The position numbers were made by a program, and so were the translations under genes. A stretch of DNA of 64,000 nucleotides, taken from NCBI RefSeq assembly GCF_022761035.1, contig NZ_JAKWJP010000006.1, positions 1 to 64,000 of the forward strand. Reading direction: 5' to 3'. Below the pieces are notes generated by a model, which saw nothing but the letters and a program-made list of their open reading frames with translations, made no database searches and was not told the DNA's origin. The DNA comes from Microbacterium sp. SS28. GTDB taxonomy: Bacteria > Actinomycetota > Actinomycetes > Actinomycetales > Microbacteriaceae. Below, in pieces: positions 26,574 through 35,642 of this stretch (its first letter is position 1; each line of letters starts with the position of its first letter).

Positions 26574-26993
26574 GTGGACACGATTCGAGGCGACCGGGGC
26601 GATTCCGACACGGCAGGCGGGGCGGCCGACGCCGAGCGCCTGGCCCGGTGGGAGCAGGAGGAGCAGGCCGCGGCGAGCGCGACGCGCGACATCGCGGACG
26701 TCCCCGCCGTCGAGGTGATCACGACCACGGCGGTGCACCTCATGAGCGCAGCCGCCGTCAAGGTCGGGCTCGCGGACGACCCCGAGACGCAGAAGGACCT
26801 CGACGAGGCCCGCAAGCTCATCAACGCCCTCGCGGGCCTCATCACGGCCGGCGCCCCCGAGATCAGCGACATGCACGCACGGTCGCTGCGCGACGGCCTG
26901 AGGTCATTGCAGCTCGCGTTCCGCGAGGCGTCCGTCATCCCCGACCCGATCGGCAAGGGGCCCGGCGAGAAGTGGACCGGCCCGGTCAACTGA
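26574..26993 (+). CDS. DUF1844 family protein
   Basis: This 139-residue protein has the DUF1844 core: VEVITTTAVHLMSAAAVKVGL and a following helical segment (KDLDEARKLINALAGLI). Its function is unknown; it is commonly found beside infC in actinobacteria. A GTG start at 26574-26576 is the first usable start after the divergent infC promoter, leaving about 15 bp between the infC -10 and this gene, so the two genes must share control DNA. The acidic N-terminus is variable. Confidence 0.85.
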   Translation: MDTIRGDRGDSDTAGGAADAERLARWEQEEQAAASATRDIADVPAVEVITTTAVHLMSAAAVKVGLADDPETQKDLDEARKLINALAGLITAGAPEISDMHARSLRDGLRSLQLAFREASVIPDPIGKGPGEKWTGPVN

Positions 26994-27058
26994 CGGATCG
27001 GTTCGGGATGCCGCGTCACGCGCGGCCCGAACGGTCAGGTCTGCCGGCTCAGCTCGCC

Positions 27059-28537
27059 TCAGCCTGAGATGCCGAGCTCCGCGGCGCCGCGGGCGACGGC
27101 GTCGACTGTGCGCCGCACGGCCTCGGCGTCCGTTCCGCGGTTGCTGACGGCGAACCGCACGACAGTGCGTCCGCGCCACGACGACGAGGACGCCCACACG
27201 GTGCCTTCGGCGCGGAGCCACTCCCCCAGCGCCGCCGTCGTCGGGTCGTCGGGCGCCGCGAGGCACACCTGCGTGAAGACGACGTCGTTGACGACGCTCA
27301 TCCCGGGGATCGCGCGGAATCCGTCGGCGAGACCCGTCGCGGCATCCACGAGTCCGTCGACGAGCTCCGCGACACCGCGACGGCCCAGGAACCGCAGCGC
27401 CGCCCAGACCGGGACGCCGCGCGCGCGGCGCGACATCTCGGGCACGTGGTCGTACGGGTCGGCAACCCCGTCGATCGACGGCAGATACGCGGCGCGCGCG
27501 CCGAGGGCAGCCCTCATCGCCGCTTCGTCCCGGACGATGGCGACCCCGCAGTCGTAGGGGACGTTGAGGGTCTTGTGCGCGTCGGTCGCCCACGAGTCCG
27601 CGTCGGCGAGACCTGCGACGAGATCCTCGAAGCGCGCACTCGCGGCCGCCCAGAGTCCGAACGCGCCGTCGACATGCACCCACGCGCCCGCGAGATGCGC
27701 GACCTCGACGGCCGCCGCGAAGTCGTCGAACGCGCCGGAGTGCACGTCGCCGGCCTGCAGCGCGACGATCGCCGGCTCGTCACCGTGCTCGTGCAGCGCG
27801 CGGGCGAGCCCGGCGACGTCGATGCGCCCCTGCTCGTCGGCGCCCACGGTGACGGGAGAGCCGAGCCCCGACATCCGTCCCGCCAGAACGACCGAGGCAT
27901 GCACGGCGTCACCCGCGAAGAACCGGACGGGCGGCGCGCTGTGCAGCCCGAGCGTCGGGTCGCCGCCGCGCTCGCGGATGACGGCGTCCCGCGCCGCGAG
28001 GAGGCACGCGAGGTTCGCGCTCGTCGCGCCGGTCGCGAAGCCGACGCCGCTCTCGGGCGGGAGGTGCAGGAGATCGAGGAGCCAGCGCCCGGCGGTGTCC
28101 TCGATGGCGGCGGTCGCCGGCGTCGGCTGGCGGGGTCCCGTGTTCTGGTCCCACGCCGAGACGAGCCAGTCGGCCGCGAGCGCCGACGGATAGGCCCCGC
28201 CGATGACGAGACCGAAGAAGCGCGGCGAGCCCATCGCCATGAGACCCGGCTCCGCTGCCGCAGCGAGCTCATCGACGACCTCCGTCGCGTCGCGCCCCTC
28301 TTCCGGGAGGTCCTGATCCAGGCGGTCGAGCATCGCACCCGCGTCGAGCTCGGGACGGACGGGCCGCTCGTCGAGTGTGCCGAGCCAGGCCATCGCGTGG
28401 CGATGCGCCCTGTGCAGCGGCGATCCGTACTCGCCGTGCGCCGCGGCGGCGGCGTGCGGCGTCTCGGCCTCGTGTCGCGCCCAGTCGTGGGTCGCGTTGT
28501 GCTGCCGCGCGTCATCGCGCGTGACGCCGTCGTCCAT
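27059..28537 (-). CDS. PLP-dependent group II decarboxylase family protein
   Basis: This 492-residue enzyme belongs to the aromatic-L-amino-acid/glutamate decarboxylase family. It has the ATGATSANL cofactor region, HVDGAFGLWA with the PLP-binding aspartate-type strand, and the Schiff-base lysine in TDAHKTLNVPYD. The substrate cannot be fixed by eye. The ATG at 28535-28537 is chosen because GGGAGGTGG is well placed; the frame stays open further upstream. It is flanked by convergent DUF1844 and by sseB upstream on the same strand, with about 115 bp between. Confidence 0.88.
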   Translation of the reverse strand: MDDGVTRDDARQHNATHDWARHEAETPHAAAAAHGEYGSPLHRAHRHAMAWLGTLDERPVRPELDAGAMLDRLDQDLPEEGRDATEVVDELAAAAEPGLMAMGSPRFFGLVIGGAYPSALAADWLVSAWDQNTGPRQPTPATAAIEDTAGRWLLDLLHLPPESGVGFATGATSANLACLLAARDAVIRERGGDPTLGLHSAPPVRFFAGDAVHASVVLAGRMSGLGSPVTVGADEQGRIDVAGLARALHEHGDEPAIVALQAGDVHSGAFDDFAAAVEVAHLAGAWVHVDGAFGLWAAASARFEDLVAGLADADSWATDAHKTLNVPYDCGVAIVRDEAAMRAALGARAAYLPSIDGVADPYDHVPEMSRRARGVPVWAALRFLGRRGVAELVDGLVDAATGLADGFRAIPGMSVVNDVVFTQVCLAAPDDPTTAALGEWLRAEGTVWASSSSWRGRTVVRFAVSNRGTDAEAVRRTVDAVARGAAELGISG

Positions 28538-28652
28538 CGCCCACCTCCCGAGCCGATCGCCGAGGCCGATCCTCCGCTCGTCGGATCGTCGCCGCAAGGG
28601 CCCGATCGGCTCACGCAGGGAACGGCGCCGACGGATGCCGCGGCCGGGCTGT

Positions 28653-29441
28653 TCAGCCGCGGACGAGCTTGACCGTCAGCGAGTCGACGAGCACCGCGAT
28701 GCGGTCGTCGGCCGCCCAGCGCTTGGCGAGCCGCGCGAGGACCGTGTCGAGCTCGGCGCGGTCGAGGCCCGGCATGAGCTCGAGACGCACGATGAGCTCG
28801 GGCCCGCGCAGGCGCCCCGAGGGATCCCCAGGGGCGACGCCGAGGTCGAGCACAGCGAGCTCGCCGCCGACGCTCGCCTGCAGCCCCGCGAAGACCTCGG
28901 GCGAGGCATAGCTCGGCTCCCACGGCGTCCCCTGCGCGATCGCCCACACGGCGGGGCGGCGCAGGACGAACTCCGTCTCGGAACCGGGGTCGATCACGAT
29001 GAGGTCTGTGTCGTCGTCGGCCGCGGCGAGCGCGGTGCGCACGCCGTCCGCGGGGACCGGGCGGGCCGCGGCATCCCACCGCGACAGCGCCTGCACAGAG
29101 GTGAAGACCGGCAGCACGCGCCGTCCGTCGGGGGCGGCGACCGTCACGATCGACAGCTCCTGCGTCTTGTCGACGGCGAGCCCGTGCGCGCCGACGCCCT
29201 CGTCGCCCTTCTCTGCCACGAGCGGGATCAGGAGCCGCGCCGAACGGTACGCCTCGACGATCGCGACCTGATCCCCGGCGCCGCTGCGGAAGTCCAGCAG
29301 CGCGGCGAGCAGACCCGGATCGGCCGATCCGTCATCGCCCGCGTGCGTGTTCGGCTCGAAGCGGCGACCCTCCCACGGCACGCCCGCCGAGTCCGCGGAC
29401 CGGTCGCCGTGCGCGTGCGGGTGGTCAGTCGCCGGCGACAT
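28653..29441 (-). CDS. SseB family protein
   Basis: This 262-residue protein has an N-terminal SseB fold (LLIPLVAEKGDEG and PVFTSVQALSRWDA) and a C-terminal SseB-like half. The family has no agreed function in actinobacteria. Its ATG lies 17 nt inside the end of priA, so it is co-translated with the histidine operon. This adjacency to hisA/priA is common in actinobacteria. It is the last gene of the hisC-B-H-priA-sseB run. Confidence 0.88.
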   Translation of the reverse strand: MSPATDHPHAHGDRSADSAGVPWEGRRFEPNTHAGDDGSADPGLLAALLDFRSGAGDQVAIVEAYRSARLLIPLVAEKGDEGVGAHGLAVDKTQELSIVTVAAPDGRRVLPVFTSVQALSRWDAAARPVPADGVRTALAAADDDTDLIVIDPGSETEFVLRRPAVWAIAQGTPWEPSYASPEVFAGLQASVGGELAVLDLGVAPGDPSGRLRGPELIVRLELMPGLDRAELDTVLARLAKRWAADDRIAVLVDSLTVKLVRG

Positions 29442-30171
29442 CCAGAGCCTCGGCGAGCGTGAACGCGCCCGCGTACAGCGCCTTGCCGACGATCGCGCCC
29501 TCGACGCCGAGCGGCACGAGATCGCGCAGAGCCGCGATGTCGTCGAGGCTCGAGATGCCGCCGGATGCGACGACGGGCTTGGGTGTGCGCTCGGCGACCT
29601 GGCGGAGCAGTTCGACGTTGGGCCCGCGCAGCGTGCCGTCCTTCGTGACGTCGGTCACGACGTAGCGGCTGCAGCCGGCCGCCTCGAGGCGGTCGAGGAC
29701 CGTCCAGAGGTCGCCGCCCTCCTGCGTCCAGCCGCGCGCGGCGAGCGTCGTGCCGCGCACGTCGAGTCCGACCGCGACGACGTCGCCGTAGCGTCCGATG
29801 ACGTCGGCCGCCCACTCGGGGTTCTCGAGCGCCGCCGTGCCGAGGTTGATGCGCGCGGCGCCCGACTCGAGCGCCGCTTCGAGCGACGCGTCGTCACGGA
29901 TGCCGCCCGAGAGCTCGACCTGGACGCCGCGGACCTGCTTGATGACCTTGCGGAGGACGCCGGCGTTGCTGCCGCGCCCGAAGGCGGCGTCGAGGTCGAC
30001 GAGGTGGATCCACTGCGCACCCTGTCGCGCCCACTCGAGGGCGGCGTCGACGGGGTCGCCGTAGCTGGTCTCGGAGCCGGCTTCGCCCTGCGTCAGACGC
30101 ACGGCCCTGCCGTCTGCGACGTCGACGGCGGGGAGCAGGATCAGTTCGGGCCGGGAGGCGAAGTCGTTCAT
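29425..30171 (-). CDS. priA: Phosphoribosyl isomerase A (HisA/TrpF-type)
   Basis: This 248-residue TIM barrel isomerises ProFAR in histidine synthesis; in actinobacteria the same enzyme (PriA) usually also does the TrpF step of tryptophan synthesis. Visible signatures are ELILLPAVDVADGRAVRL, VDLDAAFGRG, ELSGGIRDD and VTDVTKDGTLRGPN. The ATG at 30169-30171 has GAGGA 3-4 nt away. Dual function is inferred from taxonomy; no trpF is in the window. Confidence 0.93.
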   Translation of the reverse strand: MNDFASRPELILLPAVDVADGRAVRLTQGEAGSETSYGDPVDAALEWARQGAQWIHLVDLDAAFGRGSNAGVLRKVIKQVRGVQVELSGGIRDDASLEAALESGAARINLGTAALENPEWAADVIGRYGDVVAVGLDVRGTTLAARGWTQEGGDLWTVLDRLEAAGCSRYVVTDVTKDGTLRGPNVELLRQVAERTPKPVVASGGISSLDDIAALRDLVPLGVEGAIVGKALYAGAFTLAEALDVAGD

Positions 30172-30226
30172 GAATCCTCGGTGCGTGTTCGTGATCGCGG
30201 GACGGTTCCCCGCGGGGGGCACGAGT

Positions 30227-30877
30227 TCAGAGGTTAGCCCCGTGGAGCCCGTCGATCCAATTGGACAGGAGCCGGATGCCCGCCTGCCCCGACTTCTCGG
30301 GGTGGAACTGCGTGGCTGAGAGGGGTCCGTTCTCGACCGCCGCGAGGAACGGCGAGGCGCCGTACGAGCACCACGTGAGCGTGGGCTCGGGGAACGGCGG
30401 CTGCACGTCCAGCTGCCAATGCTGGGCGCCGAAGGAATGGACGAAGTAGAAGCGCTCGTGCTCGAGTCCGCGGAAGAGACGCGAGCCCTCCCCCGACTCG
30501 ACCGTGTTCCAGCCCATGTGCGGCAGGACGGGCGCGTCGAGCTCGGTGACGGTGCCGGGCCATTCGCCGAGACCCTCGGTGTCGACGCCGCGCTCGACGC
30601 CGCGTTCGAACAGCACCTGCATGCCGACGCAGATGCCCAGCACGGGACGACCGCCCGCCAGGCGGCGGTCGATGAGCTCTTCTGCACGGCTTGCGCGCAG
30701 GGCGTCCATGACGGCGCGGAAGGCTCCGACGCCCGGGACGACGAGCCCGTCGGCCTCCAGGACGAGGGCGCGGTCGGACGTCAGGCGCGCATCGGCGCCC
30801 GCCGCATCGAGCGCCTTGACGGCGGAGTGCACGTTGCCCGAGCCGTAGTCGAGCACCGCGACGAGCGGTCGCGTCAC
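30227..30877 (-). CDS. hisH: Imidazole glycerol phosphate synthase, glutaminase subunit
   Basis: This 216-residue class-I glutaminase feeds ammonia to HisF. The catalytic cysteine is in LGICVGMQVL and the His-Glu pair in SATQFHPEKSG. The GTG start (30875-30877) overlaps the hisB stop (GTGA). HisF is not in this window, so its partner must be encoded elsewhere. Confidence 0.96.
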   Translation of the reverse strand: MTRPLVAVLDYGSGNVHSAVKALDAAGADARLTSDRALVLEADGLVVPGVGAFRAVMDALRASRAEELIDRRLAGGRPVLGICVGMQVLFERGVERGVDTEGLGEWPGTVTELDAPVLPHMGWNTVESGEGSRLFRGLEHERFYFVHSFGAQHWQLDVQPPFPEPTLTWCSYGASPFLAAVENGPLSATQFHPEKSGQAGIRLLSNWIDGLHGANL

Positions 30878-31476
30878 AGCGCGCCCTTCGTGCTCGGAAT
30901 CCCCTCGACGAGGGGATCGAGCGCCTTCGCCTGCCGGAAGGCGCGCGCGAACGCCTTGTACTCGGCCTCGGCGATGTGGTGCGGGTCGCGCCCTCCGAGG
31001 ACGCGCACGTGCACCGTGAGGGCCGCGTTGAACGTGATCGCCTCGAACGTGTGGCGGACGAGCGAGCCCGTGAAGTGGCCGCCGATGAGGTGGTGCTCGA
31101 ATCCGGCGGGCTCGCCCGAGTGGACGAGGTACGGGCGGCCCGAGATGTCGACGACAGCCTGCGCGAGCGCCTCGTCGAGCGGGACGAGCGCGTCGCCGTA
31201 GCGCGCGATGCCCGACTTGTCGCCGAGGGCCTGACGGATCGCCTGCCCCAGCACGATCGAGACGTCCTCGGCGGTGTGGTGGGCGTCGATGTCGGTGTCG
31301 CCCGACGAGCGGACGGTGAGGTCTGTCAGCGAGTGCTTGGCGAATGCCGTCAGCATGTGGTCGAAGAACGGGACGGTGGTGTCGATGTGGCTGCGGCCCG
31401 TGCCGTCCAGGTCGAGTTCGAGCTCGACGGTGGACTCGCTCGTCGCGCGGCGCAGCGACGCGGTGCGTGCGGTCAT
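30874..31476 (-). CDS. hisB: Imidazoleglycerol-phosphate dehydratase
   Basis: This 200-residue manganese enzyme makes imidazole-acetol phosphate. It shows both HHxxE repeats: DAHHTAEDVSIVLG and DPHHIAEAEYKAF, plus PFFDHMLTAFAKH. The ATG at 31474-31476 overlaps the hisC stop by 4 nt. It is a stand-alone HisB without the phosphatase domain, as usual in actinobacteria. Confidence 0.97.
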   Translation of the reverse strand: MTARTASLRRATSESTVELELDLDGTGRSHIDTTVPFFDHMLTAFAKHSLTDLTVRSSGDTDIDAHHTAEDVSIVLGQAIRQALGDKSGIARYGDALVPLDEALAQAVVDISGRPYLVHSGEPAGFEHHLIGGHFTGSLVRHTFEAITFNAALTVHVRVLGGRDPHHIAEAEYKAFARAFRQAKALDPLVEGIPSTKGAL

Positions 31477-32567
31477 GTCGCTGATTCTATCGACGCGAGG
31501 GCATCCAGGAACGCCGTGGTCTCGGCCTCGGTGCCCGCCGAGACCCGCAGGTGGTGCGGGATCCCGACGTCGCGGATGAGCACCCCGCGGTCGTAGAGCG
31601 CGCGCCATGTCGCGGCCGGATCGTCGACGCCGCCGAACAGGACGAAGTTCGCCCACGAGTCGTGCGGCTGGTAGTCGAGAGCGTCGAGCGTCGCCGAGAT
31701 GCGGTCGCGCTGCATCACGATGTCGTCGACCATCCGCAGCATCGTCGGCGCGTGCCGCAGGGCTGCAGACGCCGCGGCCTGCGTGAGCGAGCTCAGGTGG
31801 TACGGCAGCCGGACGAGACGGAGCGCGTCGATGACCGCCGCGTCGGCGGCGAGGTAGCCGACGCGGGCTCCCGCGAAGGCGAAGGCCTTGCTCATGGTGC
31901 GCGAGACGACGAGCCGCTCGCGCCCCGGGAGCAGCGACACCGCGGACCGCTCATCGCGCGGCGCGAACTCCTGATAGGCCTCGTCGACGATCACGATCCC
32001 ATCGGTCGCCTCGTACACGGCTTCGATGACGTCGAGCCCCATCGGCGTGCCGGTCGGGTTGTTGGGCGTGCAGAGGAACACGACGTCGGGGCGGGCGTCC
32101 GCGATCTGCGCGGCGGCGCTGCCCGCCTCGAGCGTGTAGTCGTGCTCTCTCGACCCGGCGATCCAGTTCGCGCCGGTGCCGGCGCTCAGGAGCGGGTACA
32201 TCGAGTAGGTCGGCGCGAACCCGAACGCCGTCCGACCTGGACCCGCGAAGGCCTGCAGGAGGTGCTGGAGCACCTCGTTCGAGCCGTTGGCCGCCCAGAT
32301 CTGATCCGGCGTCAGACCGTGCCCGAGGTAGTCGGCGAAGCCCTCGCGCAGTGTCGAGAACTCGCGGTCGGGATAGCGGTTGACGTCTCGCAGCGCCTTG
32401 GCGATCGAGTCGAGGATGTCGTCCGCGACCTCCTGCGGAACAGGGTGCGTGTTCTCGTTGACGTTCAGCGTCACGGGGAGAGAGGCCTGCGGCGCGCCGT
32501 ACGGCGTCTTACCCCGGAGGTCGTCACGAAGAGGGAGCTGGTCGAGGCGAACGGTCACCCCTCCCAT
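31473..32567 (-). CDS. hisC: Histidinol-phosphate aminotransferase
   Basis: This 364-residue PLP enzyme converts imidazole-acetol phosphate to histidinol phosphate. It has LNVNENTHP, CTPNNPTGTPMG and the PLP lysine in SRTMSKAFAFAGAR. Start choice is uncertain: ATG at 32565-32567 (MGGVTVRLDQL) or GTG at 32556-32558 (VTVRLDQL). Neither has a well-spaced ribosome site, so a leaderless message is possible. It is the first his gene here; hisD is absent from the window. Confidence 0.94.
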   Translation of the reverse strand: MGGVTVRLDQLPLRDDLRGKTPYGAPQASLPVTLNVNENTHPVPQEVADDILDSIAKALRDVNRYPDREFSTLREGFADYLGHGLTPDQIWAANGSNEVLQHLLQAFAGPGRTAFGFAPTYSMYPLLSAGTGANWIAGSREHDYTLEAGSAAAQIADARPDVVFLCTPNNPTGTPMGLDVIEAVYEATDGIVIVDEAYQEFAPRDERSAVSLLPGRERLVVSRTMSKAFAFAGARVGYLAADAAVIDALRLVRLPYHLSSLTQAAASAALRHAPTMLRMVDDIVMQRDRISATLDALDYQPHDSWANFVLFGGVDDPAATWRALYDRGVLIRDVGIPHHLRVSAGTEAETTAFLDALASIESAT

Positions 32568-32581
32568 GGTAGGGCGCGGTC

Positions 32582-32956
32582 TCACCGACCGGGCGCGTAC
32601 TCCGCCGGGATCGAGAGCCGCTCGCCGGCCGACACCGTGACGCCCTCGAGCGCGTTGAGCCGGATGAGCGCATCGACGACGTCGCGCGGATCGGCGCCGG
32701 GTGCGACCTCCTGAGCGATCGACCAGAGCGAGTCGCCGGGCGCGACCGTCACGGTCTGGAACGTGGCGGGGGCGGCACCGTGCTCGAGGGACGCGAGGGC
32801 CGCCGAGGAGCCCCCGATGACGGCGACGCTCAGCGCGACGACGGCCGGAACGGCGGCGATGGCCGCGAGGAGACGGCGGCCGCGCTTGGTCAGTCGCAGG
32901 CGAGTCCTCGTCATGACGTGGCTCGTGAGGTCGGGGGTGAAGCCGATCGCGCTCAT
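32582..32956 (-). CDS. LysM peptidoglycan-binding protein next to lexA
   Basis: This 124-residue protein has a cytosolic basic N-terminus, one membrane anchor (about residues 29-54) and a C-terminal LysM domain (VAPGDSLWSIAQEVAPG through LNALEGVTVSAGERLSIP) that would face the cell wall. Small LysM proteins divergent from lexA are known SOS-induced division inhibitors in Gram-positive bacteria (YneA in Bacillus; DivS-type in corynebacteria). Position and layout suggest the same role. The ATG follows AGGAGGAC. The shared region contains an SOS box and a strong hairpin in this gene's 5' leader. Confidence 0.8.
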   Translation of the reverse strand: MSAIGFTPDLTSHVMTRTRLRLTKRGRRLLAAIAAVPAVVALSVAVIGGSSAALASLEHGAAPATFQTVTVAPGDSLWSIAQEVAPGADPRDVVDALIRLNALEGVTVSAGERLSIPAEYAPGR

Positions 32957-32976
32957 GCGTCCTCCTGGTGATGAGA

Positions 32977-33018
32977 GATTCGCATCCGCCCCTCGGCCGG
33001 GAGGGGCGGATCCGAATC
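32977..33018. promoter_or_regulatory. Very strong hairpin in the lexA-LysM divergent region
   Basis: GATTCG-C-ATCCGCCCCTC-GGCCGG-GAGGGGCGGAT-C-CGAATC is a 17-bp stem with a single C/C mismatch and a 6-nt loop. It lies just upstream of the LysM-gene ribosome site and ends 1 bp before the lexA -35. On the minus strand it would fold in the 5' UTR of the LysM gene. Confidence 0.6.
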
Positions 33019-33046
33019 TGTATTCCGAAGTTATCTTCGATAGAAT
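33019..33046 (+). promoter_or_regulatory. lexA promoter with SOS box in spacer
   Basis: TGTATT (33019-33024) and TAGAAT (33041-33046) are separated by 16 bp. The spacer is exactly the 16-bp palindrome CCGAAG-TTAT-CTTCGA (33025-33040), which matches the TCGAA-N6-TTCGA form seen upstream of recA with one mismatch. LexA bound here would shut its own promoter and probably the divergent LysM gene. Confidence 0.6.
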
Positions 33047-33211
33047 GGGATGTCAAGATCCGATCGGGGAGGCCGACCGTCGAACGCGACACGCGGCTGG
33101 AATGCCGCGGAGCCCGCCTGCGACCGGATACCGTTTCGATGGAGACACCACATCACGGACCTCCGACATTCGAAGACGACTGCTCTTCGGAACCGCGAGA
33201 CAGGAGCGCAC

Positions 33212-33892
33212 ATGAGCGACGCGATGGGCCGCGAGAGGCCCCAGACCCGCCGCCGCAAGAGCCTGAGCGACAAGCAGCTCGCGATCCTCGAGGTGATCCA
33301 GCGCTCGATCGCCCGCCACGGCTACCCGCCGAGCATGCGCGAGATCGGCGACGCCGTCGGCCTCAAGTCGCTCTCGAGCGTCACGCACCAGCTCAACCAG
33401 CTCGAGCTCAGCGGCTACCTGCGCCGCGATGCCGGCAAGACGCGCGCCATGGAGGTGCTCATCGACCTCCCCGGCACGGCGGCCGAGAACCCCGCCGACA
33501 CGGCGCCCTCCGTCGGTGACGCGGCGCTCGTCCCCCTCGTCGGCAGGATCGCGGCCGGTGTGCCGATCACGGCCGACCAGCAGGTCGAGGAGATCTTCCC
33601 GCTCCCCCGTCAGCTCGTCGGCAAGGGCGATCTCTTCATGCTCAAGGTGTCGGGCGAGTCGATGATCGACGCCGCCATCTGCGACGGCGACTGGGTCGTC
33701 GTGCGCACGCAGCCGACGGCCGACAACGGCGACATCGTCGCGGCGATGCTCGACGGCGAGGCGACGGTCAAGACCTTCCGCCAGCGCGACGGCCACACGT
33801 GGCTGCTGCCGCGCAACTCCGCGTTCGAGCCGATCCTGGGCGACGACGCCACGGTGCTCGGCAAGGTCGTGGCGGTCCTTCGCGCCGTCTGA
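33212..33892 (+). CDS. lexA: SOS repressor LexA
   Basis: This 226-residue repressor has the N-terminal winged HTH (PPSMREIGDAVGLKSLSSVTHQ) and the C-terminal self-cleaving S24 domain. The scissile Ala115-Gly116 bond lies in GRIAAGVP, the nucleophile is Ser150 in KVSGESM, and the general base is Lys187 in ATVKTF. RecA filaments trigger cleavage after DNA damage. The ATG at 33212-33214 has AGGAG at good spacing; a 5' UTR of about 160 nt is implied by the predicted promoter. A perfect terminator follows the stop. Confidence 0.97.
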   Translation: MSDAMGRERPQTRRRKSLSDKQLAILEVIQRSIARHGYPPSMREIGDAVGLKSLSSVTHQLNQLELSGYLRRDAGKTRAMEVLIDLPGTAAENPADTAPSVGDAALVPLVGRIAAGVPITADQQVEEIFPLPRQLVGKGDLFMLKVSGESMIDAAICDGDWVVVRTQPTADNGDIVAAMLDGEATVKTFRQRDGHTWLLPRNSAFEPILGDDATVLGKVVAVLRAV

Positions 33893-33901
33893 CCCGCTCA
33901 C

Positions 33902-33930
33902 CGCTCCTCGCCCGCGCCGGGCGAGGAGCG
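33902..33930 (+). terminator. Terminator after lexA
   Basis: CGCTCCTCGCCCG-CGC-CGGGCGAGGAGCG is a perfect 13-bp stem with a 3-nt loop, 9 bp past the lexA stop. There is no T-tract. Confidence 0.75.
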
Positions 33931-34010
33931 CACGCCCTCCATGGCCAAGCCTCGGACCGCCGGGCACAATAGCCGCAGGGCGCGGGGGTGCGCCCATGAG
34001 AGGTGACGAC

Positions 34011-35631
<1,621 letters not shown>

Positions 35632-35642
<11 letters not shown>

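Noticed and set aside
33160..33190. Second SOS box upstream of lexA (TCGAAGA...TCTTCGG)
   Set aside because: The arms are separated by about 11 nt rather than the 6 nt of the recA and lexA sites, so it does not fit the LexA spacing.
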